A stretch of 62,508 nucleotides of DNA from CAWCGU01 sp963838095 (GTDB taxonomy: Bacteria > Actinomycetota > Thermoleophilia > Solirubrobacterales > 70-9), in contig CAWIPO010000002.1 of NCBI GenBank assembly GCA_963838095.1, positions 1 through 62,508 of the forward strand, in the 5' to 3' direction. The position numbers were made by a program, and so were the translations under genes. This document shows positions 37,418-44,899 of this stretch, piece after piece (within the stretch, counting starts at the first letter, position 1; each line of letters starts with the position of its first letter). The notes below the pieces were generated by a model, which was not told the origin of the DNA, did no database searches, and saw only the letters and a program-made list of their open reading frames with translations.

Positions 37418-38242
37418 ATGATCGGCGGAATGGGAGGTCCAGAGCAGAACGGCGGGGCCTGCGAGCTGGCCTTCGAGGCGTATGGCGTGCGCATGGCGGT
37501 AAGCGCGAGCGAGCCCGCGGTCCTGGACCGGATCCGGTCGTTCCTGCCTCCGGGCTGGGAGCCATGCCCGGCGTCCGCGGTCGAGCAACGATTCGTGCTT
37601 GCTGCCGACGACTTCGGCAGGTATTCGCTCACGGAGGGCGACGAAGCGCCCGCTGGTCCGGGCCTTGAGCTCGATCTCGTGCTCGAGATGCTCGACTCCG
37701 AGCTTCGGATGTACCTCGGGCGAACGGCGCCCGACACGATCTTCGTGCATGCGGGGGTCGTCGCGCACCGTGGCACCACGATGGTCATACCCGCTCGGAG
37801 CTTTGGCGGCAAGACGACTCTCGTGGCGGCCCTGGTTCGGGCCGGCGCGGTTTACTACTCGGACGAGTACGCGGTGATCGATCGAGACGGGGTAGTTCAC
37901 CCCTACGCCAAGCCACTTTCGCTCAGGGGGGATGGACCGGAGCAGACCGAGCACGCGGTCGAGAGCCTCGGCGGGGTCGCCGGGGACGAGCCGCTCCCGC
38001 TGGGCATGATCGTGATCACGACCTACAAGGCCGGCGCCGAGTGGAGACCCGAGCGGCTCCCGCCCGGGGCCGGGGCGATGGCGCTTCTGGCGCATGCGGT
38101 TCCGGCCCAGGAGCGGCCCGCGGAAACCATGCATGCGATCTCGCGCGCCGCCGAAGACGCGATCGTGATCGAGAGTGATCGCGGCGAGGCTGACGAGGTC
38201 GCCACGAAGCTGCTTGCAGAGATCGAGCGCCAGGCTGGCTAG
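37418..38242 (+). CDS. HprK-like kinase (module copy 1)
   Basis: Related to the C-terminal kinase domain of HPr serine kinase, 274 residues. The ATP-binding core starts with TIFVHAGVVAHRGTTMVIPA, then RSFGGKTTLVAALVRAGAVYYSDEYAVID. The P-loop (ARSFGGKT, residues 126-133) has Ala where the canonical first Gly stands, while the second copy has GRSFSGKS. The acidic residue in YSDEYA probably serves as catalytic base or metal ligand. The 100 residues before this are not conserved with HprK. Kinases of this type co-occur with PqqD proteins in HprK-related systems; some phosphorylate lasso peptide precursors. The divergent partner is the nucleotidyltransferase gene. Confidence 0.78.
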   Translation: MIGGMGGPEQNGGACELAFEAYGVRMAVSASEPAVLDRIRSFLPPGWEPCPASAVEQRFVLAADDFGRYSLTEGDEAPAGPGLELDLVLEMLDSELRMYLGRTAPDTIFVHAGVVAHRGTTMVIPARSFGGKTTLVAALVRAGAVYYSDEYAVIDRDGVVHPYAKPLSLRGDGPEQTEHAVESLGGVAGDEPLPLGMIVITTYKAGAEWRPERLPPGAGAMALLAHAVPAQERPAETMHAISRAAEDAIVIESDRGEADEVATKLLAEIERQAG

Positions 38243-38276
38243 TCAAAGCGGCTATCAAAGGAGCAGACGACTCCCG

Positions 38277-39440
38277 CTACAGCCGCCGGTCGGCTGTGAA
38301 GCGCTCCACGGTCATGTAGCCCTCGCCGACGTTTCCGGTGTCGCCCGAGTGGTAGCGGCCGCCGTAGTGATAGCCGAGCCCGGTGAGCAGGAGCACGTAG
38401 ACGGGACGCGGTTGACCGCTGTTTGAGACCACGTCCTTGTTCACATGGAACGCGGCCACCTTGCGCACCTCGCACGGTGTGCGAAAGGCCGACGCTCCCT
38501 GCGTGCAGTTGAACCCGTTCGACTCCGCGATCCTGCCCTCGAGGCTGATGAAGTTGCGGATCCCCTCCAGCCCCTCCCGGTTCGGATCGGTCGAGACCAC
38601 GATCTCCGATTGGACGAGCGCGCTGTAGGGGAGATGTGCGATGTCGGCGATGGTCTTGGCGTCGACCGTGATCTGCTCTCCGGCCTTGAGCCCGTTCAGC
38701 TCGACCCGGTAGATCGGCTCGCGGGGAGGGTCGTCGGGGCCGACCGGCAGCTTGCCGCGAAGCTCGCTCGTCGTGGTCGTCGCGTCACCCGGAAGCTGAA
38801 GCCCGGGGCGGTACAGGATCGCGTTGATGCGCCCCTTGTCGCCGCGGAAGGAGCCGTCGTCGTCATCGCCCCCGATCGCCAGCTCGTCGCCCGGCCGGGC
38901 GTCGCGATGGTACGCGCGCAGCACGAGATTCACGTGGCACGACGAAGGCCCGCACGGCGGCATCGAGCTGACCAGCATCGACGCGCGGCGCGTGAGGTAG
39001 ACGCAGTGGTGGTTTCGGTCAGGAGGGTCGTGGCTGCACTTGGCGCGGCTCCAGTCCGACAGCGGCACCGTCTTCCCGGCTTCCGACTCGACGCCGGGAG
39101 CGAGCTCCAGCCGCCACTCGATGATCGGCGAGAAGTTGTAGGGCTTGCCGAAGCAGCGCTCGGACGGCTCGAAGCAGTTGAGCGTGACCTGGAACTCGGC
39201 ATTGGCCGAGATCCGGTCGCCGATCCGCAATGTCCCCAGCTCCGAAGGTTCGAGCGACATGATCGTTCGCGCGCGCCCCGGGCGCTCGGGAATCGGGACG
39301 GTGTTGCGCAGCTCGGAGAAGTTGCCCGTGAAGGCAACCCGCACTTCGCCGGGGATCAGGTCGACTCCCGACGCGGAGTTCGCGGCTACGGCCGCAACGG
39401 CCACCGCCGACACCAAGGCTGCGATCAGTGCTTTCACCAA
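38277..39440 (-). CDS. Exported protein of unknown function
   Basis: A 387-residue secreted protein. A clean Sec signal occupies residues 1-25 (MVKALIAALVSAVAVAAVAA). The mature part is beta-rich with eight cysteines, including CFEPSERCFGKP, AKCSHDPPDRNHHCVYL and SMPPCGPSSCHVNL, probably disulfides, and a GGDDDDGSFRGDKG acidic loop that could bind Ca2+. No known domain recognised. It is convergent with the kinase and 56 bases downstream of the GT2 gene on the same strand. Its place inside the PqqD/polysaccharide locus suggests a surface or matrix role. Confidence 0.6.
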   Translation of the reverse strand: MVKALIAALVSAVAVAAVAANSASGVDLIPGEVRVAFTGNFSELRNTVPIPERPGRARTIMSLEPSELGTLRIGDRISANAEFQVTLNCFEPSERCFGKPYNFSPIIEWRLELAPGVESEAGKTVPLSDWSRAKCSHDPPDRNHHCVYLTRRASMLVSSMPPCGPSSCHVNLVLRAYHRDARPGDELAIGGDDDDGSFRGDKGRINAILYRPGLQLPGDATTTTSELRGKLPVGPDDPPREPIYRVELNGLKAGEQITVDAKTIADIAHLPYSALVQSEIVVSTDPNREGLEGIRNFISLEGRIAESNGFNCTQGASAFRTPCEVRKVAAFHVNKDVVSNSGQPRPVYVLLLTGLGYHYGGRYHSGDTGNVGEGYMTVERFTADRRL

Positions 39441-39496
39441 TCACTTGATCGGCACGCGCCCGGTGATCGCGAGCATTCAGGGTGGGCACTGGACGC

Positions 39497-40330
39497 CTAC
39501 CGCTGTCCGGCGAGTTGCGCGAAGGCCCCGCGCAGGACGCGATACGCCGGCCGGACGATGGCGATCAGAAACGTCTGCGCCACCGCGATCAACGGTGAGG
39601 CGAGCCGGGCCCACCCCGGCACACCCGGATCGCTGCGCAGGCGCACCCGGACCTGACGCGCGGCGGCCAGCAGGTTCGCCGTCCCGCGCGCACGGCGCCA
39701 TAGCGACTCCGGCCCGGCGCGGTGGTAGATCAGCCCCGGCCGAGGATCGATGAGCACGCGCCCGCGGAAGGCTTGCGATACCGCGAGCACCCAATCCTCC
39801 CCGCCGTTGCTGTCGGCGTATCCGCCGGCCTCGCGAACCCAGCGCGTGCGCATGATCGAGTTGCCCTGGATCGGATACAGCGACCAGATCGCAGTCATCA
39901 GCGCGAACAACCGCGGAAGGCGGGTCAGCGCGCCGGCGAACCGACGCGGGGAGCGGTGCCGGGTGCCGGTTTCGGCCTCGAGCAGCGACATCGAGTAGAC
40001 GGCGATCTCCGGGTCGGAGCCGATGCCCTCCTCAAGCACCCCAAGTGAGCCCTCAACGAGCTCGTCGTCGGCGTCCAGAAGCACGACCCACTTCGTGGTC
40101 ACCTGCTCGAGACCGAGGTTTCGGGCCTCCCCGGCGCTGAGCCGGTGAGGCGAGCGGACGATCGTGACCCCGGGCATTGTCGGGATCTTCACCTGCGCGT
40201 CGTTGTCGACGACGAGGATCCGCACGTGCCGATCCTGTGCCTGCACGCTTGCGACCGCGCGCGGGAGCAAGGCCACGTACGGCGCACCCCAGACCGGAAT
40301 AACCACGGTGATTTCGCGGTTATTGCTCAA
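39497..40330 (-). CDS. Family 2 glycosyltransferase
   Basis: A GT-A glycosyltransferase of 277 residues. The N-terminal strand is ITVVIPVWG, followed by ASVQAQDRHVRILVVDND, a Ser-Ala-Gly-Glu-Ala segment (SAGEARNLGL) and the metal-binding WVVLLDADDELVEG (DADD). The acceptor-side GNSIMRTRWVREAGGY...GGEDWVLA gives the catalytic acid. A final amphipathic region with a membrane-like helix lies near the C-terminus. It probably adds a sugar in the surface polysaccharide pathway. It is divergent from the WecA-like gene. Confidence 0.88.
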   Translation of the reverse strand: MSNNREITVVIPVWGAPYVALLPRAVASVQAQDRHVRILVVDNDAQVKIPTMPGVTIVRSPHRLSAGEARNLGLEQVTTKWVVLLDADDELVEGSLGVLEEGIGSDPEIAVYSMSLLEAETGTRHRSPRRFAGALTRLPRLFALMTAIWSLYPIQGNSIMRTRWVREAGGYADSNGGEDWVLAVSQAFRGRVLIDPRPGLIYHRAGPESLWRRARGTANLLAAARQVRVRLRSDPGVPGWARLASPLIAVAQTFLIAIVRPAYRVLRGAFAQLAGQR

Positions 40331-40467
40331 CTTTTTCTCAACACACGCGTTCCAACTTGTGATGTAAGTTATTCACGCCCAAGGTGGATAGGGCTCTCTG
40401 GAGGGGACACCTGAAGCGGTGATTTGTCGGATCGGCTGACGGATCGGCCCGAATAAGCGGGCTTCAG
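40331..40467. promoter_or_regulatory. Divergent promoter region between GT2 and the WecA-like gene
   Basis: The 137-base gap is AT-richer on its left side (CTTGTGATGTAAGTTATTCACG), with an imperfect inverted repeat GTGA/TCAC, and contains two copies of CGGATCGGC at 40428-40436 and 40440-40448. It must hold promoters for both directions. No riboswitch motif recognised. Confidence 0.4.
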
Positions 40468-41508
40468 ATGATCGAGAGTCTCAACTTCATAGCCTTCGCC
40501 TCCGCCACAGGGGCGACGGCGGTCGCCACACCCGCGGCGATCGCGGTGGCCCGCCGCACCTCCTTCTACGATCGCCCCGGCGGTTATAAGACGCACGCAA
40601 CCGCGACACCGTATCTGGGCGGGGCAGCGGTCGTACTCGGTCTGCTCGTAGGTGCCCTCGCTCTCGGTTCGCGGCTGGCCTCTCTCAACACCATCTTCCT
40701 CGCCGCCGCCGTATTGCTGCTGGTCGGCACCATCGACGACCGCTTCGGGCTCGGCATCGCCCCGCGGCTGCTGGCCGAGATGTTCGCCGCGACGCTCCTG
40801 TTCTTCACTGGCCTCGGCTGGTCCGCGACCGGCGTGCCCACTCTCGACTTTCTGCTCACCCTCGCGTTCGTCGTCGCCGTCGTCAACGCCTTCAACCTGA
40901 TGGACAACTTCGACGGCGCCGCATCCACCGTCGGCTTGGTCTCCGCGGCCTCGATCTCCCTCTACTCGACCTTCGCCGGCGACGGCACGACCGCGGTGCT
41001 GGCGGCGGCCCTCGCCGGGGCGTGCGCCGGGTTCCTGCCGTTCAACCTAGCGAAGCCCCGGGCGCGCATCTTTCTCGGAGACGGCGGCAGCATGGCGATC
41101 GGCGTCACCGTGGCCGCCCTGCTGATGTCGATGCCGACTCCCGGTTTCACCTGGGAGTTGATCCCCGTGATGGTCGTCATGGTGGGGTTGCCGGCCTTCG
41201 ACACCGCGCTGGTGGTGGCCTCCCGCAGGCGCCGGCACGTCGCCGTGCTCAGCGGCGGGCATGACCACATGACGCACCGCCTGGCAGCCTGGCTCGGATC
41301 GACATGGAACGTGGCGGCCGTGATGGCAATCGGGCAGGCCGCCTGCGCGGCGCTCGCGATCGCCATGTTGCAGCTGAGCCCGGTGGGCGGGTTTTCCTCC
41401 GCTTGCATCGTGCTCGTCTGCGCGTCGGCCCTGGTTGCGACACTCGTGCTGCCGATGCGCTGGCCGCGGGCGCTGTCCGCGGCAGCCGTCGTCCGCGACC
41501 AGCCCTAG
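40468..41508 (+). CDS. WecA/TagO-type undecaprenyl-phosphate sugar-1-phosphate transferase
   Basis: An MraY/WecA-superfamily membrane enzyme that puts the first sugar phosphate (often GlcNAc-1-P) on undecaprenyl phosphate. About ten helices. The catalytic motifs are all present: DRPGGYKTHATATPYLGG, VGTIDDRFGL (paired Asp), VNAFNLMDNFDGAAST, IFLGDGGSMAIG and the His motif GGHDHMTHRL, which marks the WecA/TagO group rather than MraY. It starts the lipid-linked glycan used by the polymerase at 31.4 kb and the exporter at 59-61 kb. Intact frame; a strong terminator follows. Confidence 0.9.
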   Translation: MIESLNFIAFASATGATAVATPAAIAVARRTSFYDRPGGYKTHATATPYLGGAAVVLGLLVGALALGSRLASLNTIFLAAAVLLLVGTIDDRFGLGIAPRLLAEMFAATLLFFTGLGWSATGVPTLDFLLTLAFVVAVVNAFNLMDNFDGAASTVGLVSAASISLYSTFAGDGTTAVLAAALAGACAGFLPFNLAKPRARIFLGDGGSMAIGVTVAALLMSMPTPGFTWELIPVMVVMVGLPAFDTALVVASRRRRHVAVLSGGHDHMTHRLAAWLGSTWNVAAVMAIGQAACAALAIAMLQLSPVGGFSSACIVLVCASALVATLVLPMRWPRALSAAAVVRDQP

Positions 41509-41510
41509 CG

Positions 41511-41552
41511 GGGAGGCGAGAGCGCCAGGCGCCCCCGGCGCTCTCGCCTCCC
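41511..41552 (+). terminator. Strong hairpin after the WecA-like gene
   Basis: GGGAGGCGAGAGCGCC (41511-41526) pairs perfectly with GGCGCTCTCGCCTCCC (41537-41552) across a 10-base loop. It begins three bases after the WecA-like stop and isolates the second kinase gene. No U run follows, as is common in high-GC actinobacteria. Confidence 0.75.
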
Positions 41553-41585
41553 TGCTAGGGACTGTCCCGCGCCGCCGCAGCTAGC

Positions 41586-42458
41586 ATGGCTCACATGGCC
41601 GGGTCGGCTGCCGCAGCGGGGACGCCGCAGGAGCAGGTGGTTGAGGCGTACGGCGCCCGCTTGGCGCTCAGCAGCTCTGACTCTGAGATCCTCGCTCGCG
41701 TTCTCGCGGGCCTGCCGCCCGGGTGGGAGCGGTGCCGTACCGATCGCGGCCCGGACTCGGTCGCGTGGCGCATCGCCGTCTCGCGCCAAGGCGCTGGATA
41801 CATGGTTCGCGAGGAGATGCTTGCGGGTGGTGCGGGCGACGCCTCGAGCGAGGATTGGCCCCCGGACGAGTTCGCCACGTCATGCGCGGACCTGGACCTC
41901 GCGAAGGACGTCGTGCGCAAGCAAATACGGCGACACGTCGCATATCACGCCCGCGGGCGTGTCTTCGTCCACGCCGGAGTCGTCGCCCATCGCGGTCGTG
42001 CGATCGTGATCCCCGGCCGCTCGTTCAGTGGAAAAAGCACATTGGTCGCGGCGCTGGTCCGCGCCGGCGCCGCCTACTACTCGGACGAGTACGCGATCCT
42101 CGACGAGCAAGGAAGGGTGAACCGATACCTGGAGCCGCTCTCGCTCAGGGACCGGGACGGAGAGCGGCTGAGCGAGGTCACAGTCGAGAGTCTCGGCGGA
42201 AGAAGCGGGGAGGCCCCGGTCCCGATCGGCGTGCTCGCCATTACCAGCTACGCACCCGGGTCAGACTGGGACCCGCGACCACGCTCCACGGGCACGGGCG
42301 TGGTCGCCATGATGGAGCACGCGGTCGCGGGCAGGAACCGCCCGGCCGAGGCGCTCCGGACCATCCGTCGGGCCGTGCGGGGCGCCCTCGTCCTCGAGGG
42401 CGTGCGCGGCGAGGCCGAGACGGCGGCCGCGGCGCTGCTCGCGGCCGCGTGGGACTAG
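41586..42458 (+). CDS. HprK-like kinase (module copy 2)
   Basis: Homologous to the kinase at 37418 over its whole length. Shared landmarks: PPGWE near residue 45, VFVHAGVVAHRGRAIVIPG, and AALVRAGAAYYSDEYAILDEQ. Here the P-loop GRSFSGKS (residues 144-151) is canonical. The C-terminal third (VESLGGRSGEAPVPIGVLAITSYAPGSDW) matches copy 1. The start may be 41586 or the ATG at 41595. The nucleotidyltransferase follows 18 bases later on the same strand, unlike copy 1 where the two are divergent. Confidence 0.8.
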   Translation: MAHMAGSAAAAGTPQEQVVEAYGARLALSSSDSEILARVLAGLPPGWERCRTDRGPDSVAWRIAVSRQGAGYMVREEMLAGGAGDASSEDWPPDEFATSCADLDLAKDVVRKQIRRHVAYHARGRVFVHAGVVAHRGRAIVIPGRSFSGKSTLVAALVRAGAAYYSDEYAILDEQGRVNRYLEPLSLRDRDGERLSEVTVESLGGRSGEAPVPIGVLAITSYAPGSDWDPRPRSTGTGVVAMMEHAVAGRNRPAEALRTIRRAVRGALVLEGVRGEAETAAAALLAAAWD

Positions 42459-42476
42459 CAACACGCGGGTCGATCC

Positions 42477-43472
42477 GTGGCACGGGGTTCCACACAGGCC
42501 GCACGAGCTGTCGCCGCCAATCTGCAGGTGGATGCCGGTACCGCCGAGGTGCTGCGCGCCTTCGATACCGCCGGTGTCGAGAGCATTCTGCTGAAGGGAG
42601 TCTCGCTCAGCCGCTGGCTCGCGAGCGCGGAAGAGCCGCGGCACTACGTCGATGCGGACCTCCTCGTCCGTCCAGTTCACCTCAGCACAGCCGAGCGGGT
42701 GCTGATCGACCTCGGCCTCCGCCCCGTTCTCGACGAGCGCGAGATGCCGGGCTGGTGGCGCGAGCATGCATCGACCTGGGCAGGCAAAGCAGGCATTGCC
42801 ACCGTCGATCTCCACCGAACCATCGTCGGGGTCGGCGTCGACCCGGACCAGGTGTGGGAGACGCTGTCCACACATGTCGAGACGATCGCTGTCGGCGGGT
42901 ACCCGGCGAAGACGCTGACGATCCCCGGCAGGGCGTTTCACGTCGCCCTCCATGCCGCACAGCATGGGATCGGGTGGGGCCGCCCCCTCGCCGACCTCAC
43001 GCGCGCTCTTGCCGTCGCTGACGAGCCAACCTGGAGGGCTGCCGCGGGGCTTGCCACCTCGCTTCGGGCGACCCCGGCGTTCGCAGCCGGCCTCCGCCTG
43101 GTCCCAGCGGGCAGCGATCTCGCCGGTCGGCTCGGGCTGCCCACCGAGGTGCCGACCGACGTCGCGCTCAGGGCAAGCACCCCGCCGGCAGTTGCCCTCG
43201 GCCTGGACCAGCTGGAGCGAGCGGAGAACCTGCGGGCTCGCCTCGCGATCCTGCGACACAAGCTGGTTCCCCCACCGAGCTTCATGCGGCACTGGTCTCC
43301 GCGGGCGCGCGAGGGACGGCTCGGGCTCGCGCTCGCCTACCTCTGGCGGCCCCTGTGGCTGCTCGCCCGGCTGCCGGCCGCGTTCAAGGCTTGGCGAAGC
43401 GCCCGCCGACGGGACAGCGCGCGGCTCGAACTACCTGTGATGCTGCCCTGCGTCAGTTGGCGCAGCCGGTGA
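42477..43472 (+). CDS. Nucleotidyltransferase, PF14907-like (module copy 2)
   Basis: A 331-residue homologue of the gene at 36386. Conserved parts: AGVESILLKGVSLSRWL, HYVDADLLVRPVH (Asp-x-Asp), DLHRTIVGVGVDPDQVWE, then AFHVALHAAQHGIGWGRPLADL, LRATPAFAAGLRLVPAG and the basic C-terminal helix. The start GTG at 42477 is close to the end of the kinase gene, so the two form an operon. It ends convergently with the PqqD-Tat gene and overlaps its 3' end by 20 bases. Confidence 0.78.
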   Translation: MARGSTQAARAVAANLQVDAGTAEVLRAFDTAGVESILLKGVSLSRWLASAEEPRHYVDADLLVRPVHLSTAERVLIDLGLRPVLDEREMPGWWREHASTWAGKAGIATVDLHRTIVGVGVDPDQVWETLSTHVETIAVGGYPAKTLTIPGRAFHVALHAAQHGIGWGRPLADLTRALAVADEPTWRAAAGLATSLRATPAFAAGLRLVPAGSDLAGRLGLPTEVPTDVALRASTPPAVALGLDQLERAENLRARLAILRHKLVPPPSFMRHWSPRAREGRLGLALAYLWRPLWLLARLPAAFKAWRSARRRDSARLELPVMLPCVSWRSR

Positions 43473-44215
43473 CGACATGCGTCCCGGGGCCGAGGGGTGC
43501 GGCTAGAGGGGTAGGGCAGGGGTCCAAGTTGCCGCACTTGATCATGTATTGGGTCAGCTGGCAGCCGGCCGGAACGGTGAACGTGATGCTCGTGCCGGGG
43601 CCCGACGATTGCGTTGGCGCCAGCCAGGCAGGCGGACGTTGTGGGGGTCGGAAGATCCTCCGGGTAGTTGTCACACCCGCCCGAGCCCTGGACGCCACAA
43701 ACGGCCGCGTCGAAGACGCAAAAGTCGGCGGAGGAAACGTTCCACCTCATGAGGTAGATGGTGCCGCCGCAGGTGAACGCCGTATCGGTGTGCGACAGGC
43801 TCGTGTCAGTGCAGCCGGATATCGCCTGCCCGTACGCGGGCATGACGACGGACGTCACCAGCGGCAGCGCGAACGCGGCGCCGCCGGCCGCCGCCGTCCT
43901 GCGAGCGAACTGGCGCCGGGAGATGCCGTCGCCCTGCGGCGGCGCGACGATCAGGTCGTGCTCCTCGAGTTCGGCCAGTGCCTGTTCGACCAACCCGACG
44001 TCGACGCGCTCGCCGAGCTCATCCCCCGCGATCGTTGCCAGGTCGGCGGGCGATGTGCGCCCGTCGGAGCGAGCGAAGACGACTGCGGCGACGGGACTGA
44101 GGCAGTGCGCATCTCTGCTGCGGCTGTCGTAGACGATCGTCTCCGCACCGATCTGCTCGGTAAGCAGGTCCTCCGAGCGCGCTAGCGGTAGGTCTTCTCG
44201 TCCCCGCTTAAGCAT
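43453..44215 (-). CDS. PqqD-domain protein with internal Tat signal and Cys-rich tail (copy 2, one frameshift)
   Basis: Same plan as the protein at 35821. Residues 10-92 are the PqqD fold, opening with PLARSEDLLTEQIGAETIVYD, nearly identical to copy 1. Residues 99-131 are a convincing twin-arginine signal: SRRQFARR, a hydrophobic core, and AYGQA for cleavage. The exported part has cysteines at 135, 149, 166, 173, 181 and 196, then more after a frameshift near 43600 that must be corrected to read GTSITFTVPAGCQLTQYMIKC and the stop at 43453. The tail differs in sequence and length from copy 1, so the PqqD and signal part is conserved while the cargo varies. Confidence 0.75.
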
Positions 44216-44252
44216 TGCCGCTTCTCCCTTCGATCACCGAGTATCTGGTCCC

Positions 44253-44899
44253 TTATCGGCGCCCCTCCGACCACTTTCTCCCCCGCAAGCGGGGATCCGT
44301 TAGCAGTTGACGCGAGTGTAACCCATCCTTAGCCGGGGTCGAGGACTCAGCGGACCTCGGGCGCTCCCTCGGTCCGTTCGAGGAAGTGCTCTTGAGCTCC
44401 ACGCGCTCGATCAGCTGTGGCTCGAGGGGCGGTCGGAGTCGTCGGTCTCGTGTGCGCCCGATGGCGTCAACGGCCTCCATGCCGTCTGTGACGCGGCCGA
44501 ACACGGTGTGCTTTCCGTCCAGCCACGGTGCCTGCTGCGCGGTGACGATGAAGAACTGCGAGCCGTTCGTATTCGGTCCCGAGTTGGCCATCGCCAGCGT
44601 CCCGCGGACGATCTTGTGCTGGTTGATCTCATCGTCGAACTGGTGTAGCCAGGCCCGCCCCGTCGCTGTCCTTCGGATGGCCTCCCTGGATCATGAAGTC
44701 GTTGATCACGCGGTGGAAGCTGACGCCGTCGTAGAAGCCCTGGCCGGCGAGCTTGCGGAAGCTCTCAACGGTCTTCGGAGCGTCGCCGTCGAACAGCTCG
44801 ACGCTGACTGCGCCTGCATTGGTGTGGAGGATCGCCTCCGAATTCGGCGCAGGCGCTTCACCGTCGATTGCTGCCGCGGCGTGCGGCAGGATCGCCTCC
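44253..44899 (-). CDS. Cyclophilin-type peptidyl-prolyl isomerase domain, in frame with the upstream kinase
   Basis: A cyclophilin that speeds proline isomerisation during folding. Motifs: ILHTNAGAVSVELFDGDAPK, FHRVINDFMIQGG (catalytic Arg), AMANSGPNTNGSQFFI and WLDGKHTVFGRVTDGM. Frame changes near 44640, and two more near 44440, interrupt it. The C-terminal 30 residues after KSTSS are basic and unusual. Upstream there is no in-frame start codon; the reading frame continues from the end of the BY-kinase through an Ala/Pro linker (APIPEAILPHAAAAIDGEAP). It is therefore either the third domain of that protein or a separate gene whose start is hidden by an indel. Confidence 0.75.
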
